Part shown: positions 1 through 9,581 of the stretch, one piece after another | How the letters are laid out: each line of letters starts with the position of its first letter | How positions within the stretch are numbered: the stretch's first letter is position 1 | Assembly: GCA_018524725.1 (NCBI GenBank) | Contig: JAEUWP010000446.1 | Coordinates: 1-11,085, forward strand | DNA: 11,085 nucleotides | Direction: 5' to 3' | DNA from: Podaxis mareebaensis | Taxonomy: Eukaryota; Basidiomycota; Agaricomycetes; Agaricales; Agaricaceae | Program-made: the position numbers and the translations under genes | The notes under the pieces: generated by a model | What the model saw: only the letters and a program-made list of their open reading frames with translations | Database searches by the model: none | Told to the model about the DNA's origin: nothing

Positions 1-2338
1 CCATGTGCGAGACGGTCAACTCTTTAGGCGTATCACACATGTTAAACCTGAGCGACGTGTTCATGAGCTCCAAGCATCTGAGTGCAAGGTCTGCGTGGGC
101 GCTGGCGGGACGGAGAGGAGTAGTGAATGGGGGAAAGCGGTTTGGTGGACAGCGTTCAGGGTCTTTAATGAAGTCAGGGAACGAGGCGTGAAAAGGGGAG
201 ACAGGCGCGTTCTCTTCAGTGGGGATGTGAATGACGGAGTTGAGTCGTGATAAGTAGGTGAGGGGATCAGGTATACCCGATAGTGCAGAAAGGGCACTGA
301 TAGATAATGGGTGCCGGAGAAATACAACAAATGAGAGAAGGGTTTCCATGCGCGACAATTCTTTCCTTTTCCGACCACTACCGGCATGGGTAAGAATATG
401 TCCATAGAGCCCGTCAATGGCTGAAGTTTGTTCCGGGTCCCATGCGCGCTTTACCAGGTCAGTGAGGCGCTCTTTGTAATTGAGCTCGCCATCTCGAATG
501 TAACGCACAGCTGTAGATGGATAGATGAAAAGCTTCCCAGAGTCCTTGACGAGTTGAGTCAATTCACTGCCGGGGGGCCACCCATCCTCGTTAGGATTCC
601 AGAGCGTCCTGATCTCGGCGAGCGATTTCTCTACATACATTCGGATGTCGGTCTCCACTATGTCCTCTTCAATGTCGTGAAGCACGAAAGTGTCATGAGA
701 ACCCTTCAAGGAATTGAAGGCGGCGGTGATCAAAGGGTCGGGTCTGCTGATGAGGAAGAACTTGAGTGGAAGGCTCAACGCGGAATTGAGGATAAGCTTG
801 ATGAGGCGGTAGACGAAGTTGGGGTCTTTACATTCGTCGAGAGCATCGATGACGACGATCTTGTAAAATCTGACCCGGGGCCGACAACACTCCGCAATGG
901 TTCAACGATGAGCTTTGTGAACTGATCCTCCAAGTCGTTCAACTCGAGCAAATGCGGGTTCTTCTCGAGGGCCTTTACAACCCCCGCCTTGATAGCGGGT
1001 GAACCATTGACAAGGTCGTATGCCACACCCGGGACAATGAGGCGTGGGTTACTGGCTTTATCTGAGGTTCGAGAGCAAAAGAAACTCGCCCCGAGCATCT
1101 GCTGTTGCTCCAGGCGCTCGCACAGTGACTGCGCAATCGTCGACTTCCCTGTGCCCGCCATCCCCATGAGCCAATACACCTTGGCACTCTGTTCATCAGG
1201 AGCCCAGGCTTCCAACTCTTCCAGGACGTTGACACGCGTGCCTTGCATACATCCTGTGGGTTCACCATAGACGGAGCTCCGAGTATTATACGAAGCGCTC
1301 TCAGGACGAAGTCTGTCTATTGATCCTGTAGTAATGTAAGCTTCATATGTTGTCATCCTCACCAAAGACGAACAGCTTACGGGAATTCAACAACTGTTGG
1401 TAGAATACATAAGTCGGGATGTGCTTCCCCAGACGCGGGATTGCTTACCTGTAACATATTCTTCACGGTCACGTTGGTATCCAATTGCATGTCGATCTGT
1501 GGAGCACAATGAGATGGATGGATAAGGGAGCACGATCTGCAAGTTGGACTCTTACTTGGAAGAGATCGCAAACAGCGTTGAGGTTCCTCAATGTCTTTTG
1601 TATCGTCGCCGGATCGTCCGACACCTTGGCAATACGCTCCAGCAACGGTCGATCTTGCAAGTCCTTGATGTGTTTGACCAAACTCTCGATGGCTCTACGA
1701 GATAGCCAAAGAAAAGTCAGATACTAATCCAAGAAGTGAACCCGACACGCACCTGGAAAAACTTTGGACTCTGTCTTCAAGCGCATTCAACACCCCTTCT
1801 TCCTTGTATCTTTCCACGAGCGATAAGATAGCTTTCGATCTTTTCTCAAGTTCCTCTAACTCGTCCTTATTCGTGGACATGCCCTATGGATCGGAACTCA
1901 GTGAGGCGAATGCAATAAACATGGCCTACACACATCAAAGAACTTGTGAACTGTCAAGAACACAGCGGCGGCAGTCTTGAGGGGCGGGAAGAGGTCCGAG
2001 CAGTCCTTGAGTCCTCCTGCTACGAACGCCAACCCATGAAGAGCAGTGCTGCCTACCGCTCCCAATCTCTGGAGCCGTGTTGGCGGATTTTGTTGTAGTG
2101 TCGGGGCGACGGCCTGGTATTCGGTATCGGCGGGAGGTGCCGGGGTTTGGACTGCTGGGAGAGCCTGAGGGGTCTCGGGTCTTGGGGGAGCTGGTGTGCT
2201 CGCAGGCGCAGGGGGAGGTGTTTCGACTCTCGAGAGGACTTGAGGGCTAGCAGGAGCTCCAACGACCGAGGTCGTTGCGACGGGTGTAGAGGTACTATGA
2301 GGCTTTTTCTTTTTGAAAATTTTCAGAAAACAGGACAT
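1..2338 (-). CDS. NACHT-domain NLR (STAND) protein, 3' end outside window, one internal frame break
   Basis: Signal-transducing NTPase of the fungal NLR class, presumed to act in the cytoplasm in non-self recognition or cell death. The ATG is at 2338-2336. Exons by GT...AG splicing: 2338-1934, 1883-1753, 1694-1556, 1496-1449, 1393-1381, then 1325 to the left edge; introns are 50-59 nt. The protein begins MSCFLKIFKKKK, followed by a Pro/Ala/Thr-rich linker (residues about 13-75) and a helical region ending in HKFFD, which joins cleanly across intron 1 to GMSTNKDELEELEKR. This resembles the four-helix N-terminal domains (MLKL-NTD/Goodbye-like) of basidiomycete NLRs. The NACHT part shows Walker A GMAGTGKS (1164-1141), the family motif QFTKLIVEPLRS, and Walker B KIVVIDALDEC (862-830), then FFLISRPDP and FHASFPDFIKD of the winged-helix end. 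Walker A and Walker B lie in different frames; the shift falls near 874-888 and needs one extra base. After it the frame is open to position 1. C-terminal repeats, if any, lie outside the window. Confidence 0.85.
1381..1393 (-). other. 13-nt microexon of the NLR gene
   Basis: Between intron 4 (1448-1394, donor GTAAGC, acceptor CAACAG) and intron 5 (1380-1326, donor GTAAGC, acceptor TACAG) only 13 nt remain, encoding LLNS plus one base. Skipping it would put exon 6 out of frame. Including it gives MLQ-LLNSR-SIDRLRPESASYN, which matches the usual spacing ahead of the P-loop in this family (an xxLxRLRPxxxAxYxS motif). It is inferred from splice signals and frame; no transcript was available. Confidence 0.6.
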
Positions 2339-2900
2339 TGCGAATCGATAAGCAGTGGGCGAATGTACGGCGGATGGGGGTCAACGAGCAAGTAGGATAG
2401 CTGTGACATGTGTTGGCCTCGAGGCATTAGAGAAGCGCTCTCTGTGTAAAGATTCTCACGTCAATAACGGGAGCTGAGTGAGAAGACCAGTGCGACAAAA
2501 TTTTGGCGCCTATCACCTGTCATTTGCGCCTGTACCACCATCCTACCTGTCCACTTGGCCTCTCGTACTTGCATCAGCACATTCTTCATGCCATCACCTC
2601 TACACATAACATCCCACCTGACCCCAGCCACATTCGCACAAGCACCGCCATCCGCTGTATTTGTCACATCCTCAGTCATCTCGGCACCCCGGCGTCTTCG
2701 AGTCTACGCCCTGATACTTCCTTTGTTAAAAGTGGGCTTTTCGCTTCCGGTTCAGCCTGTCTCCGCGGGTCTTTGAGGGTGCCTGTGGGAGGTGTTGATC
2801 ATGCGGAAGATTGGCAGTATGTGACCGCGTCATGTTCTTTTTCGTTCAAAAGTTTTACTCGACGGGTTTCTCGCAATTTTGTTTCAAGCCTCCGAATACT
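2339..2900. other. Spacer between the NLR gene and the Lon relic
   Basis: This stretch lies upstream of the minus-strand NLR start and upstream of the plus-strand Lon relic, so it should hold the NLR promoter. Open frames exist on both strands (for example plus 2503-2907), but their translations show no family motif and a biased composition. The 3' part may contain the eroded N-terminal extension of the Lon relic, but I cannot align it. No core-promoter motif stands out. Confidence 0.35.
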
Positions 2901-2904
2901 TGCT

Positions 2905-4150
2905 TGATGAGCAGAAGCCAGGGGACGAGGAACTCCGCAGCCCCGAAAACCTTCCCTCGCGAGCTCAAACAGCTTCGTCAGCGCCGCCCTCAATCTTCAC
3001 GTTCTTCTCCACCGCCAAACTCCAACACCAGTTCTATAGCGAAACAGTCTGTGCCCGAAAACTACCAGAAAGTGCTCCCAGGTTCCCTGCCGCGATGGTG
3101 CATCGTGCCTCAACGTTCCTGCCAACTCGGTGTACCAGGTCGATGTGTTTGCGGCTGCTGGACAGGACGAGGGGGGCACAAAGGAGCGAAACACCGCGGT
3201 CCCGCGTTGACCTATCGGGGTCACCAAGTTCGTCTGATAAAGCAACAGATACGCCTAGTCCTCTTTCTCTGGTGACGCACTTGCCTGCTCCTTCCACCTA
3301 CACCAGACTCCGAAACCAGCTTTCTCCAGACGTATTTCTTGCATAACCACACGGTGTTTATCACCGACGAGGACAAGCTGCAGATACAACTGCACAACAA
3401 GGACGATCAGTATGCTCACACCTTTGCGTTGGAAATTGTATTCGAGGTCATTACGCAGCTCAATCCACCATCCCAGGACTAAATCATCATTTCTCTATTA
3501 ATCATGTTGCTTCCAATGTCTTTGATGAGCCAAACGAGTTCGCCGATTTCGTGGTGACTGTCTCGGCAGGCAAGGGGGAAGAGCTGCAAGGGCGTCCTCG
3601 AGAACCTCACTGTCGACGACCGCTTGCATAAAGTGCTCCTGGTGCCGAAGAATGAGCTGATCAAACGAAGTTGCAGAGTCGGCTCCACAGGCTGTGGACC
3701 AGCGCGACTATCATCTGTGGAAAAATTGAAAGGGGATCAAGGCTTGAGTGAAGAGCGATGGGAAGGACAAGTTGACTGGGAGGCTTAAGGAACGAGCGAG
3801 GGGGGGCCGAAGATACCCGAGGGGGTGAGGAGGTCTTGACGAAGAACTGACGAAATTGCAAGAGCTCAAACCTGCTACAGGAGAGGCGAACAGCTCGGCT
3901 TGGCTGACTCGGGTATGTTTTCATAATTTCTTACGTTCTCCCTTTCTAATCCATCTTACAGATATCATTGAGCCAATCACACGCTCAAAAGCCGTTCATT
4001 CACACATGCAGAACATGTCCTCAGCGAAGATCGCTAGGGGCTCGGGGGCGTCATGGCCCATGCTCAATTTCCTGCTGCCTGCAAGATCCGTGCGATGATT
4101 TGAGTTGTCGGGCTGCCGGGTCTTGCTGCCAATCCATAAAACAGCACGGC
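2905..4150 (+). pseudogene. Decayed mitochondrial Lon protease (PIM1-type) relic
   Basis: Lon is the ATP-dependent protease of the mitochondrial matrix. Fragments appear in the expected order but in changing frames. They are: VPENYQKVL (3051-3077), the segment usually just before the LON domain; a frame around 3120-3230 with VYQVDVFAAAGQDEGG, like the end of the LON domain; FLHNHTV...NKDDQYAHTF...QLNPPSQD (3336-3479); SINHVASNVFDEPNEFADF (3494-3550); VLENLTVDDRLHKVLLV (about 3594-3644); VDQRDYHLW, SDGKDKL and LDEELTKLQELKPATGEAN (3694-3890), interrupted by stops. A 49-nt intron (3913-3961, GTATGT...TTACAG) follows WLTR, where intact Lon has WLTQ before IPWG. Past it only hints remain: LNFLLPARSVR, then a ruined Walker A region near 4110-4140. 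Most of the LON domain and all the protease domain are missing, with at least three frame changes and several stops, so no functional product is expected. The call rests on remembered family motifs. Confidence 0.8.
3913..3961 (+). other. Relic intron of the Lon pseudogene
   Basis: The donor GTATGT, pyrimidine-rich body, CTAAT branch-like sequence at about 3946-3950 and TTACAG acceptor are all preserved. The flanking exons read WLTR | I..., the position of the family's WLTQ-IPWG motif. A surviving intron means this is a decayed genomic copy and not a processed retrocopy. Confidence 0.65.
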
Positions 4151-4255
4151 GCAGATGGTGCTTATGCACACTTTCACGTCGAACTTACCTCCATGCTCGA
4201 CTATCTCCTCATTCACTGCCCCCAATTTCCCCAAGAGCTCTGGCAATAAGGCACA

Positions 4256-5030
4256 CGAATGTGAGCTAACACTCGAAGAAGTTATTCTATGCCCAGAGGA
4301 AGAGTTGAACAGGCCAGAAGACGAGAAGAAGACGCTGGAGGCAGAGGATCTGAGTGCAGACACGAGTGTGAGCGCCACCCCGGTTCTCCAGGTCAGAGAG
4401 AGGAAAGGAAACCTGCTTGAGCTCGATGAACTCGATTTCTCGGGACCAACCAAAGATGGCCTCTTCGATGACCAGACACGTCTGGTAGCGGGTCTCTAGC
4501 CTTTCTCGGCATGAAGACCGAACAGATGCAAGTTCCCCTGTAACAAGTCGCCGCTCCTGACCGTCCTCAGGTCAGAGGCGCCATCAGCCCCCCACCCGCC
4601 GAATCCAGTTCCGAGGGCGCAGAAGGCGATCTCTCCTCTAGCCCAAACTCCCCTTCGAACTCGAAATCCAGTTCTGGTTCAGGCGTGACGCCCGCTGATC
4701 CACCTTCCCAAACCAAAACAGGCCGATTCGAACGGAAAGGAAAGGACACCAGAAATAAGGTCATCAAGAGAGCTACTGTAAATGGTGACACGACATCTAG
4801 TGTCGCTCCTGAGGAAAACTTGAAGGATAGGGAAAACTCATTTGAGCGAGTTATCAACGTCAAGAGTTGCCCGCTTTGGAGTTACCGCCCGAGGATGAAT
4901 TCGAAGACGGAGATGGATATTACGACATGTATCGCTGTTGGCGCGTCGCAGGACTGGAATGATCAGATTGTGCTGGGGAATCTCGTGACTGCTAGTCAGG
5001 CGCAGAGGAAGTGGTATAATTGTCAGGTTG
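4256..5030 (+). pseudogene. Truncated phosphatidylserine decarboxylase (PSD2-type) relic
   Basis: PSD2-type enzymes decarboxylate phosphatidylserine to phosphatidylethanolamine in endosomal/vacuolar membranes; fungal forms have C2 and EF-hand parts before the catalytic domain. Here 4260-4499 reads CELTLEEVILCPEEELNRP and, later, LLELDELDFSGP, ending at a TAG (4497-4499). From about 4571 another frame reads through a Ser-rich linker, a basic patch (RKGKDTRNKVIKRATVNGD), FERVINVKSCPL, RPRMNSKTEMDI, ASQDWNDQIVLGN and VTASQAQRKWY. The last motifs match the conserved block just before the catalytic domain. In intact proteins the first Cys is part of a CPLC-type pair; here the second Cys is replaced (CPLWS), and the expected THLAVCASQDW reads TCIAVGASQDW. 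Homology stops at about 5020. The frame stays open to 5209 but no longer resembles PSD, and the catalytic domain with its self-cleavage site is absent. The family call is from memory; the 4256-4499 part is less certain than the 4820-5020 part. Confidence 0.7.
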
Positions 5031-5209
5031 GACAAACGTGTGTCTACACATACATCATTAATGTAGCTGCGTATTTCGAGACTAACATGAGAGTTATGCA
5101 CCCGGCAGGCCCCAACCATTCCTTGTATTTACCTCAGCTCCCGTTCCGTGATCGACCCTGGGTTACCTGGACAATAAAACAGCTGTTGATGCATATGGCA
5201 TACCTGTAA

Positions 5210-7100
5210 GCCTTCAGCGCGCTTGTCCGTGTAGTAGCAGTCAGGCCTGGTGTATTTTCTCACCTTTCAAGGCGGGCGGGGCAGTCCACTCTGTTAATAA
5301 GGAGTACGTACATCTATGGATGGGGGAAGTGGGGGAAGTATTGAGAGCATGAAAGCAGCTCTAGCAAGATTCTGTGGCAATGAGCTATATGAGTTAGGTC
5401 GACACGCACTAGGAGGGTGCATCCTGGTGCTGCGATGGTGCTGAGCGAATTGAATGTACGTCAATTGGGGTAACCGAAGCACAAGTTGCATAGCCACATC
5501 CTCCACATGTCAGTGGTGTGCGTCTATCTGGCCCAGCATTCGTCGCATCGCCCTTGTGGCGAACTCGACTTGAACTATAAGCCGGACGAGCCATGCACTA
5601 TCGAACATAAAGCTTAAACTGACTGGGGCCTTGTACATATACTGTCTACGCCTGCCTGATCTATAACTATGCCGTACCATGTTCATCGTTTGCTATTGGC
5701 AGATTGTGAAGTCGCCATGTGTTCATTGAATGTGTTGATACAAGGCATACCGTCGATTATAGAGATCGAATGTCCCTAGCCGAACGATGAGTGAGATGTA
5801 TTCACATTAGCGCTAATATTATGGTAGTCAGGCACACTCGACTGATACATCATCATTCCCAAACTAAACAAACACCCAATGTCTTGATGAAGCAAATGAT
5901 ATTAAATGTGAACTACTATTGTCGTACAAAAAAAGGTCATCAGACATGACAGTAATGCAGGGCAGTTATTTAGACCGAACGAGCGGTGCAGATGTATTTC
6001 AACTCAGTCGCAGATGCAGGCATACAAGCCTAAATTCTTGGGATTTGAGATCACTATCCCTCCAGGAGTGTACATTCCGTATTTTTGGATTTAGTCTTTG
6101 TGTTTTCTTTTTTGTTTGACGGAGCCAAACTTTTGCGAAGAGGGGGTGGCCCACAGTGAAAGGCTGTGCCCTCACCATCGTACCCCTAAAGCTCGCAGGG
6201 ATCAGCCGGCTGAAGGAAGCCATTCACTCGAATGAACTTCTGCCTACCAGAGTCTCAGGGAAGATCCAGCTACAGAAGTGGACGTTTATAAGGATATCCA
6301 TCAGAGCACTTGCGATTCTATCCATTCGACTTCAAGCGGTGTCACGTTGAAATGTGCTTGTTAGTCGTTAAGCATTGTATTGACTTGTCTCCACATGCCA
6401 TATGGTTCGGGAATCCATGGGAGAGTTGCCACGAAAGGTCTTGCCTGAGTTTCGCTACACTGTCTTGTTCTACCAATACATCACATGAATCACAGAAAAG
6501 CGCTGGCAGACTCCCTACATTCAGGATCACCCAGGCGAACGGAAGCAAAATTTTTGTATTTCTTTCTCCCCTGTTCTGGTCTTGAAGTCACATAGAGATT
6601 CGCAAACACGGATATTCTCTGTGTAGTCGGGGTAATGGATCCTGGAGGAGCAAGCGAGCGGGGTCAAATATTATATCGCAAGGCGACCTGGATCCCTTGG
6701 GGGTAACGAAGCCCTTACAGAACAGAGATTCAAGCATTACATATTGTTGATGGTTTGAATATCGTAGTACTAGTTTTGCCAGTTGATGAAGACAGACAAG
6801 TACAAACGCCTTGCGTGCGAGTTTGACAAGTTCACAACTGAATACCTTACATTCATCTAGGCGTCCGCTTTGGCCAGTAGAAGTCTGGCTGGCGTTGTTA
6901 CCTTGACGTCCAGAAAAGCTCAATGCCCCCTTAAACCGAGTCTGACGGATATTTCCTAGAATTGCACAGTGATCAACGGGAACCACGATACTGATTACCG
7001 AAGTGCAGACAGAGTAGGGGCTCGAGCTGGGTCATCGTGCTCATTGGGTCAAGCGGAAAGAGAAGAAACCGGAGCCTGTCGTTGGAAATAGTGAAAAGAG
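5210..7100. other. About 1.9 kb with no recognisable gene
   Basis: Only short open frames occur on either strand (the longest is minus 6588-6986, 132 codons). None gives a recognisable motif, plausible splice chain or compositional signature. I see no tRNA cloverleaf, no obvious terminal repeat and no reverse transcriptase or transposase motif. The stretch looks more AT-rich and less gene-like than the flanks, and may be old relic DNA of the kind seen on its left side. Confidence 0.45.
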
Positions 7101-7129
7101 TGGTACTTACATTTCTGAATGAGGTCGAG

Positions 7130-7237
7130 AGATGTGCCTTGATCGGAGGTGGGGCATTTATTTGCGGGTGTTTGAAGGAGAAGGCACCGGAGGAGGAATG
7201 GGGAGATCTCTTCATCGTTAGCCACAGCGACGCTCAT
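7130..7237 (-). pseudogene. Possible SAP18-like 5' fragment
   Basis: On the minus strand an ATG at 7237-7235 opens a short frame, MSVAVANDEEISPFLLR, then PTSDQGTS and LIQK, followed by a GTAAGT donor-like sequence at about 7112. PFLLR near the N-terminus and a PTSD segment some 20 residues later resemble the start of SAP18 (a Sin3-complex/ASAP component). The expected segment between them (VFVKTGxFHRLS-like) is not present, and downstream frames give only a possible FSFR motif. The frame ends almost against the start of the plus-strand gene. It could be a decayed gene or pure chance. Confidence 0.25.
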
Positions 7238-7242
7238 CCACC

Positions 7243-9581
7243 ATGCGTCGTCTCACCCTCAACGACGAGGAGTACAACTTGTACACCTCAAGCATTATCG
7301 ACCTTGCCCTTTGTGGTTCTGACCCAACAAACAAGAGCCCCCGAGACGACGCTTTCTACGAGGACATTACCGCTAGCGTGCGTGAAGCACGAGCATGGCT
7401 ACGTGGCCGCTATCCGGACATCCCGGTGAACAGCACCAACACTATATATTAACTTATTACTACATCATTAACCTCACTAATAATCACCAACAACACACTT
7501 ACTTATCTCAATCTCAAATCCTCAAATTTTTCTCACCAACTCTCTCACAAGCAGACACGCTCTCCGGAGGTCAATTTTTTGCAGCACTCAAACTCGTAGT
7601 GCATGTACAGAGTGGCAAAGAAATTGACAAAGCCCTCGCCTTCACTCAAGGTGCGTCTCGTGTTCTTTTGTTACCCGACCCCTATTGCTGATCTCACTTC
7701 GTAGTCAGCGCATCCTGCATCGTTGACGGTTTCGCCATCAACGGGATAGGGACTGGGTGTCGCTCCTCCGCAACTATCAAGACATCTTGAAGACCCTTAT
7801 GAACCGATTGCGACCTCTGGGACGAATCCGTTCTCCTATGAGTCGGGCCAGCAACCGCCCTTACATCCCTCTCAGTACCAGGAACCCAGTAAAGCAACGC
7901 ATTCCTCTAATAATCCTTTTATAACTCGAAGCAAGTCTTTGTCCTCGAGATCTGAGGGCTCGGGTAAACTTCCACCTCTTCCACCTCGAAAACCTTCTAT
8001 CCCTCCACCACCACCTCGTCATGCATCTGTCTCCTCTCCACCACCAACTCGCCTCCAGGCTTCCCCCACAAATGTCCTACGCCCCTCACCTTCTGCCACG
8101 CCCCAACTACATTCGCTGTCACACTCACATCCAACCTCGCATCTACCTCCGCCTCCACCCCCTAAGCCGAAGCCGGTGACCCACGTAACTTCTACCCTCA
8201 TTAAACAAAGTCTTCAAGCTTCCAAAGCTGCCCAAACGATGAAGAAAGCCGAAGAACAGCTTGAAAAAGAATGGGTATTGCAAGTTCTTCGGAGCAGCGC
8301 CGTTGTTTCCGGTGCGCGTTCCTTTGCCGGTGCCAGCGCCTCCCGCTCATCCATAGTTATAGGTAGCAATATGCGGAGTTCAAGGAGTCGGAGTCCCTCG
8401 AAATGGCCACCCGTGCCCCCGCAGTCAGTGGTAGCTAAGTCTGATTCCAGTGCAAGCCGGAGTGGGAGCGAAGGGAGGGAGAAGCCGCCTTTGCCAAAGA
8501 GGCCACCACAACAGCAACCGAGTCCACCGATGTCGACGAGTTCGTAGAACAGGTCGCGCTGGCTATTGCGCCGTCCGGAACGCGATCTCATCCACATACA
8601 CCATTCACTTCAAGTCCCTTCGACTCACCGAACCAATCTCCTCTTACGAAACCCTCGCTCGATCTCCCTGGCATTGCGGGTCCACCACCACCAACACATC
8701 CAGATCGAAAACCACATTGGCTCGCATATCAAATGTCTTCGACCCTAACCGACGGTCACTCATCTTCCTCTTCGATCTCGCCCTCCCGCCGTAACCTTGA
8801 GTCGTTTGAAGCTGTCTACGGCACGGGTCAACAACCCTCTCCAACTGCATCTTCATTATCCGCTGGTTCTCCCACAACGCCTACAGGTGAAGTGTCACCA
8901 TCCAGTACACCACAACAAAGAATGTATCGAAGTAAATCATTACATCAACACCCGCCACCGCCACCACCGCCTACACGACGCAGACGACCGGAAAGCATAC
9001 AAGTTTTATCGAACGGTGAAGTCCTCTTCGGGGCCGGCTCCACGATGTCATCTTCCATCACATTGAATGACTCAAATAACGCACTGAAGAACTCCATTAC
9101 ACAATCTCCGCCATCACATCGTCGATCGCCCCACAGCTCTTCGTTCGGGGGTAGCGCATCATCTTCTATTCTTGGCAATGGATTAGCTGGACATGGTGGA
9201 GGTGCAGAGACAATCCAACGAAAATTGGCAGAACTGCAACTCAAAGCTGAGAATGCGCTACCGAAGCTGGAAGCGGCAAGATATAAAGCTGAGGCTGGAT
9301 TGAGTCGACGTGGGTTTATTCAGGGGAATGGACGTGGGCATGGCAAGGAGAGGAGTAGGAGCAGGACGGTTGGGACGGAGGATCGGGAGGGGTTGATGAG
9401 TGACTATTGTGGGGATTGGTATGGTCGTGATGAGGAGGGGGATGGAGTGGATAGACTTGATGGGCTGAGTATGGATAGTGGGGATGAAGACTGCGAGAGG
9501 GGAAGAGGGGAAGAGAGGGGAGTTGTTATGGAATGCAATGAGCTGAAGTGGCCGGCAGGGGAGGGGTGGAAGCAGTTGTAG
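7243..9581 (+). pseudogene. Proline-rich protein with EH-domain-like N-terminus, disrupted
   Basis: I recognise this as a conserved basidiomycete protein of unknown function; the N-terminus looks like an EH (EF-hand-type, endocytosis) domain. Exon 1 (7243-7425) encodes MRRLTLNDEEYNLYTS through REARAWLRGRYPDIP. A GTGAAC donor at 7426 follows. The next coding segment, ILKFFSPTLSQADTLSGGQFF to KALAFTQ, ends at 7650 and is followed by a 58-nt intron (7651-7708). Exon 3 then reads AHPASLTVSPSTG and hits an in-frame TAG at 7747-7749. Beyond it the same frame is open to 8547 and rich in PPLPPRKP and PPPPP tracts, suggesting SH3/WW ligands, plus a helical segment (TLIKQSLQASKAAQ..., 8185-8295). At about 8545 the frame shifts by one base and continues through EQVALA, PPPPTHPDRKP, FEAVYGTG, RRRRPESIQVLS and a helix-forming KLAELQLKAE to KWPAGEGWKQL and a stop at 9579-9581. 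Both frames read family-like sequence, so the breaks are lesions or sequence errors in an otherwise full-length gene. Confidence 0.7.

Noticed and set aside
61..417. 118-codon minus-strand frame at the left edge
   Set aside because: It is in the frame used before the NLR break, but over this stretch the neighbouring minus frame gives the expected NACHT-end motifs (FHASFPDFIKD, LALRCLELMN), so this frame is a shadow.
871..887. A 16-nt GT...AG segment that would repair the NLR frame
   Set aside because: It is far below any plausible spliceosomal intron length; a base deletion or sequencing error is simpler. Programmed frameshifting was also set aside because no slippery heptamer is apparent.
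428..925. Plus-strand open frame of 165 codons
   Set aside because: It lies opposite the Walker B half of the NACHT exon and mirrors its codon pattern; no motif of its own.
4685..5209. An intact 174-codon gene
   Set aside because: Only its central part matches a known family; the start is arbitrary within a Ser-rich linker and the last 60 codons look non-coding, so it is treated as part of the PSD relic.
6588..6986. A 132-codon minus-strand gene
   Set aside because: No motif, no splice structure and no family resemblance; a chance open frame is likely.
8945..9244. Minus-strand frame with a glycine run
   Set aside because: It is the antisense of the proline tract in the EH-like gene.
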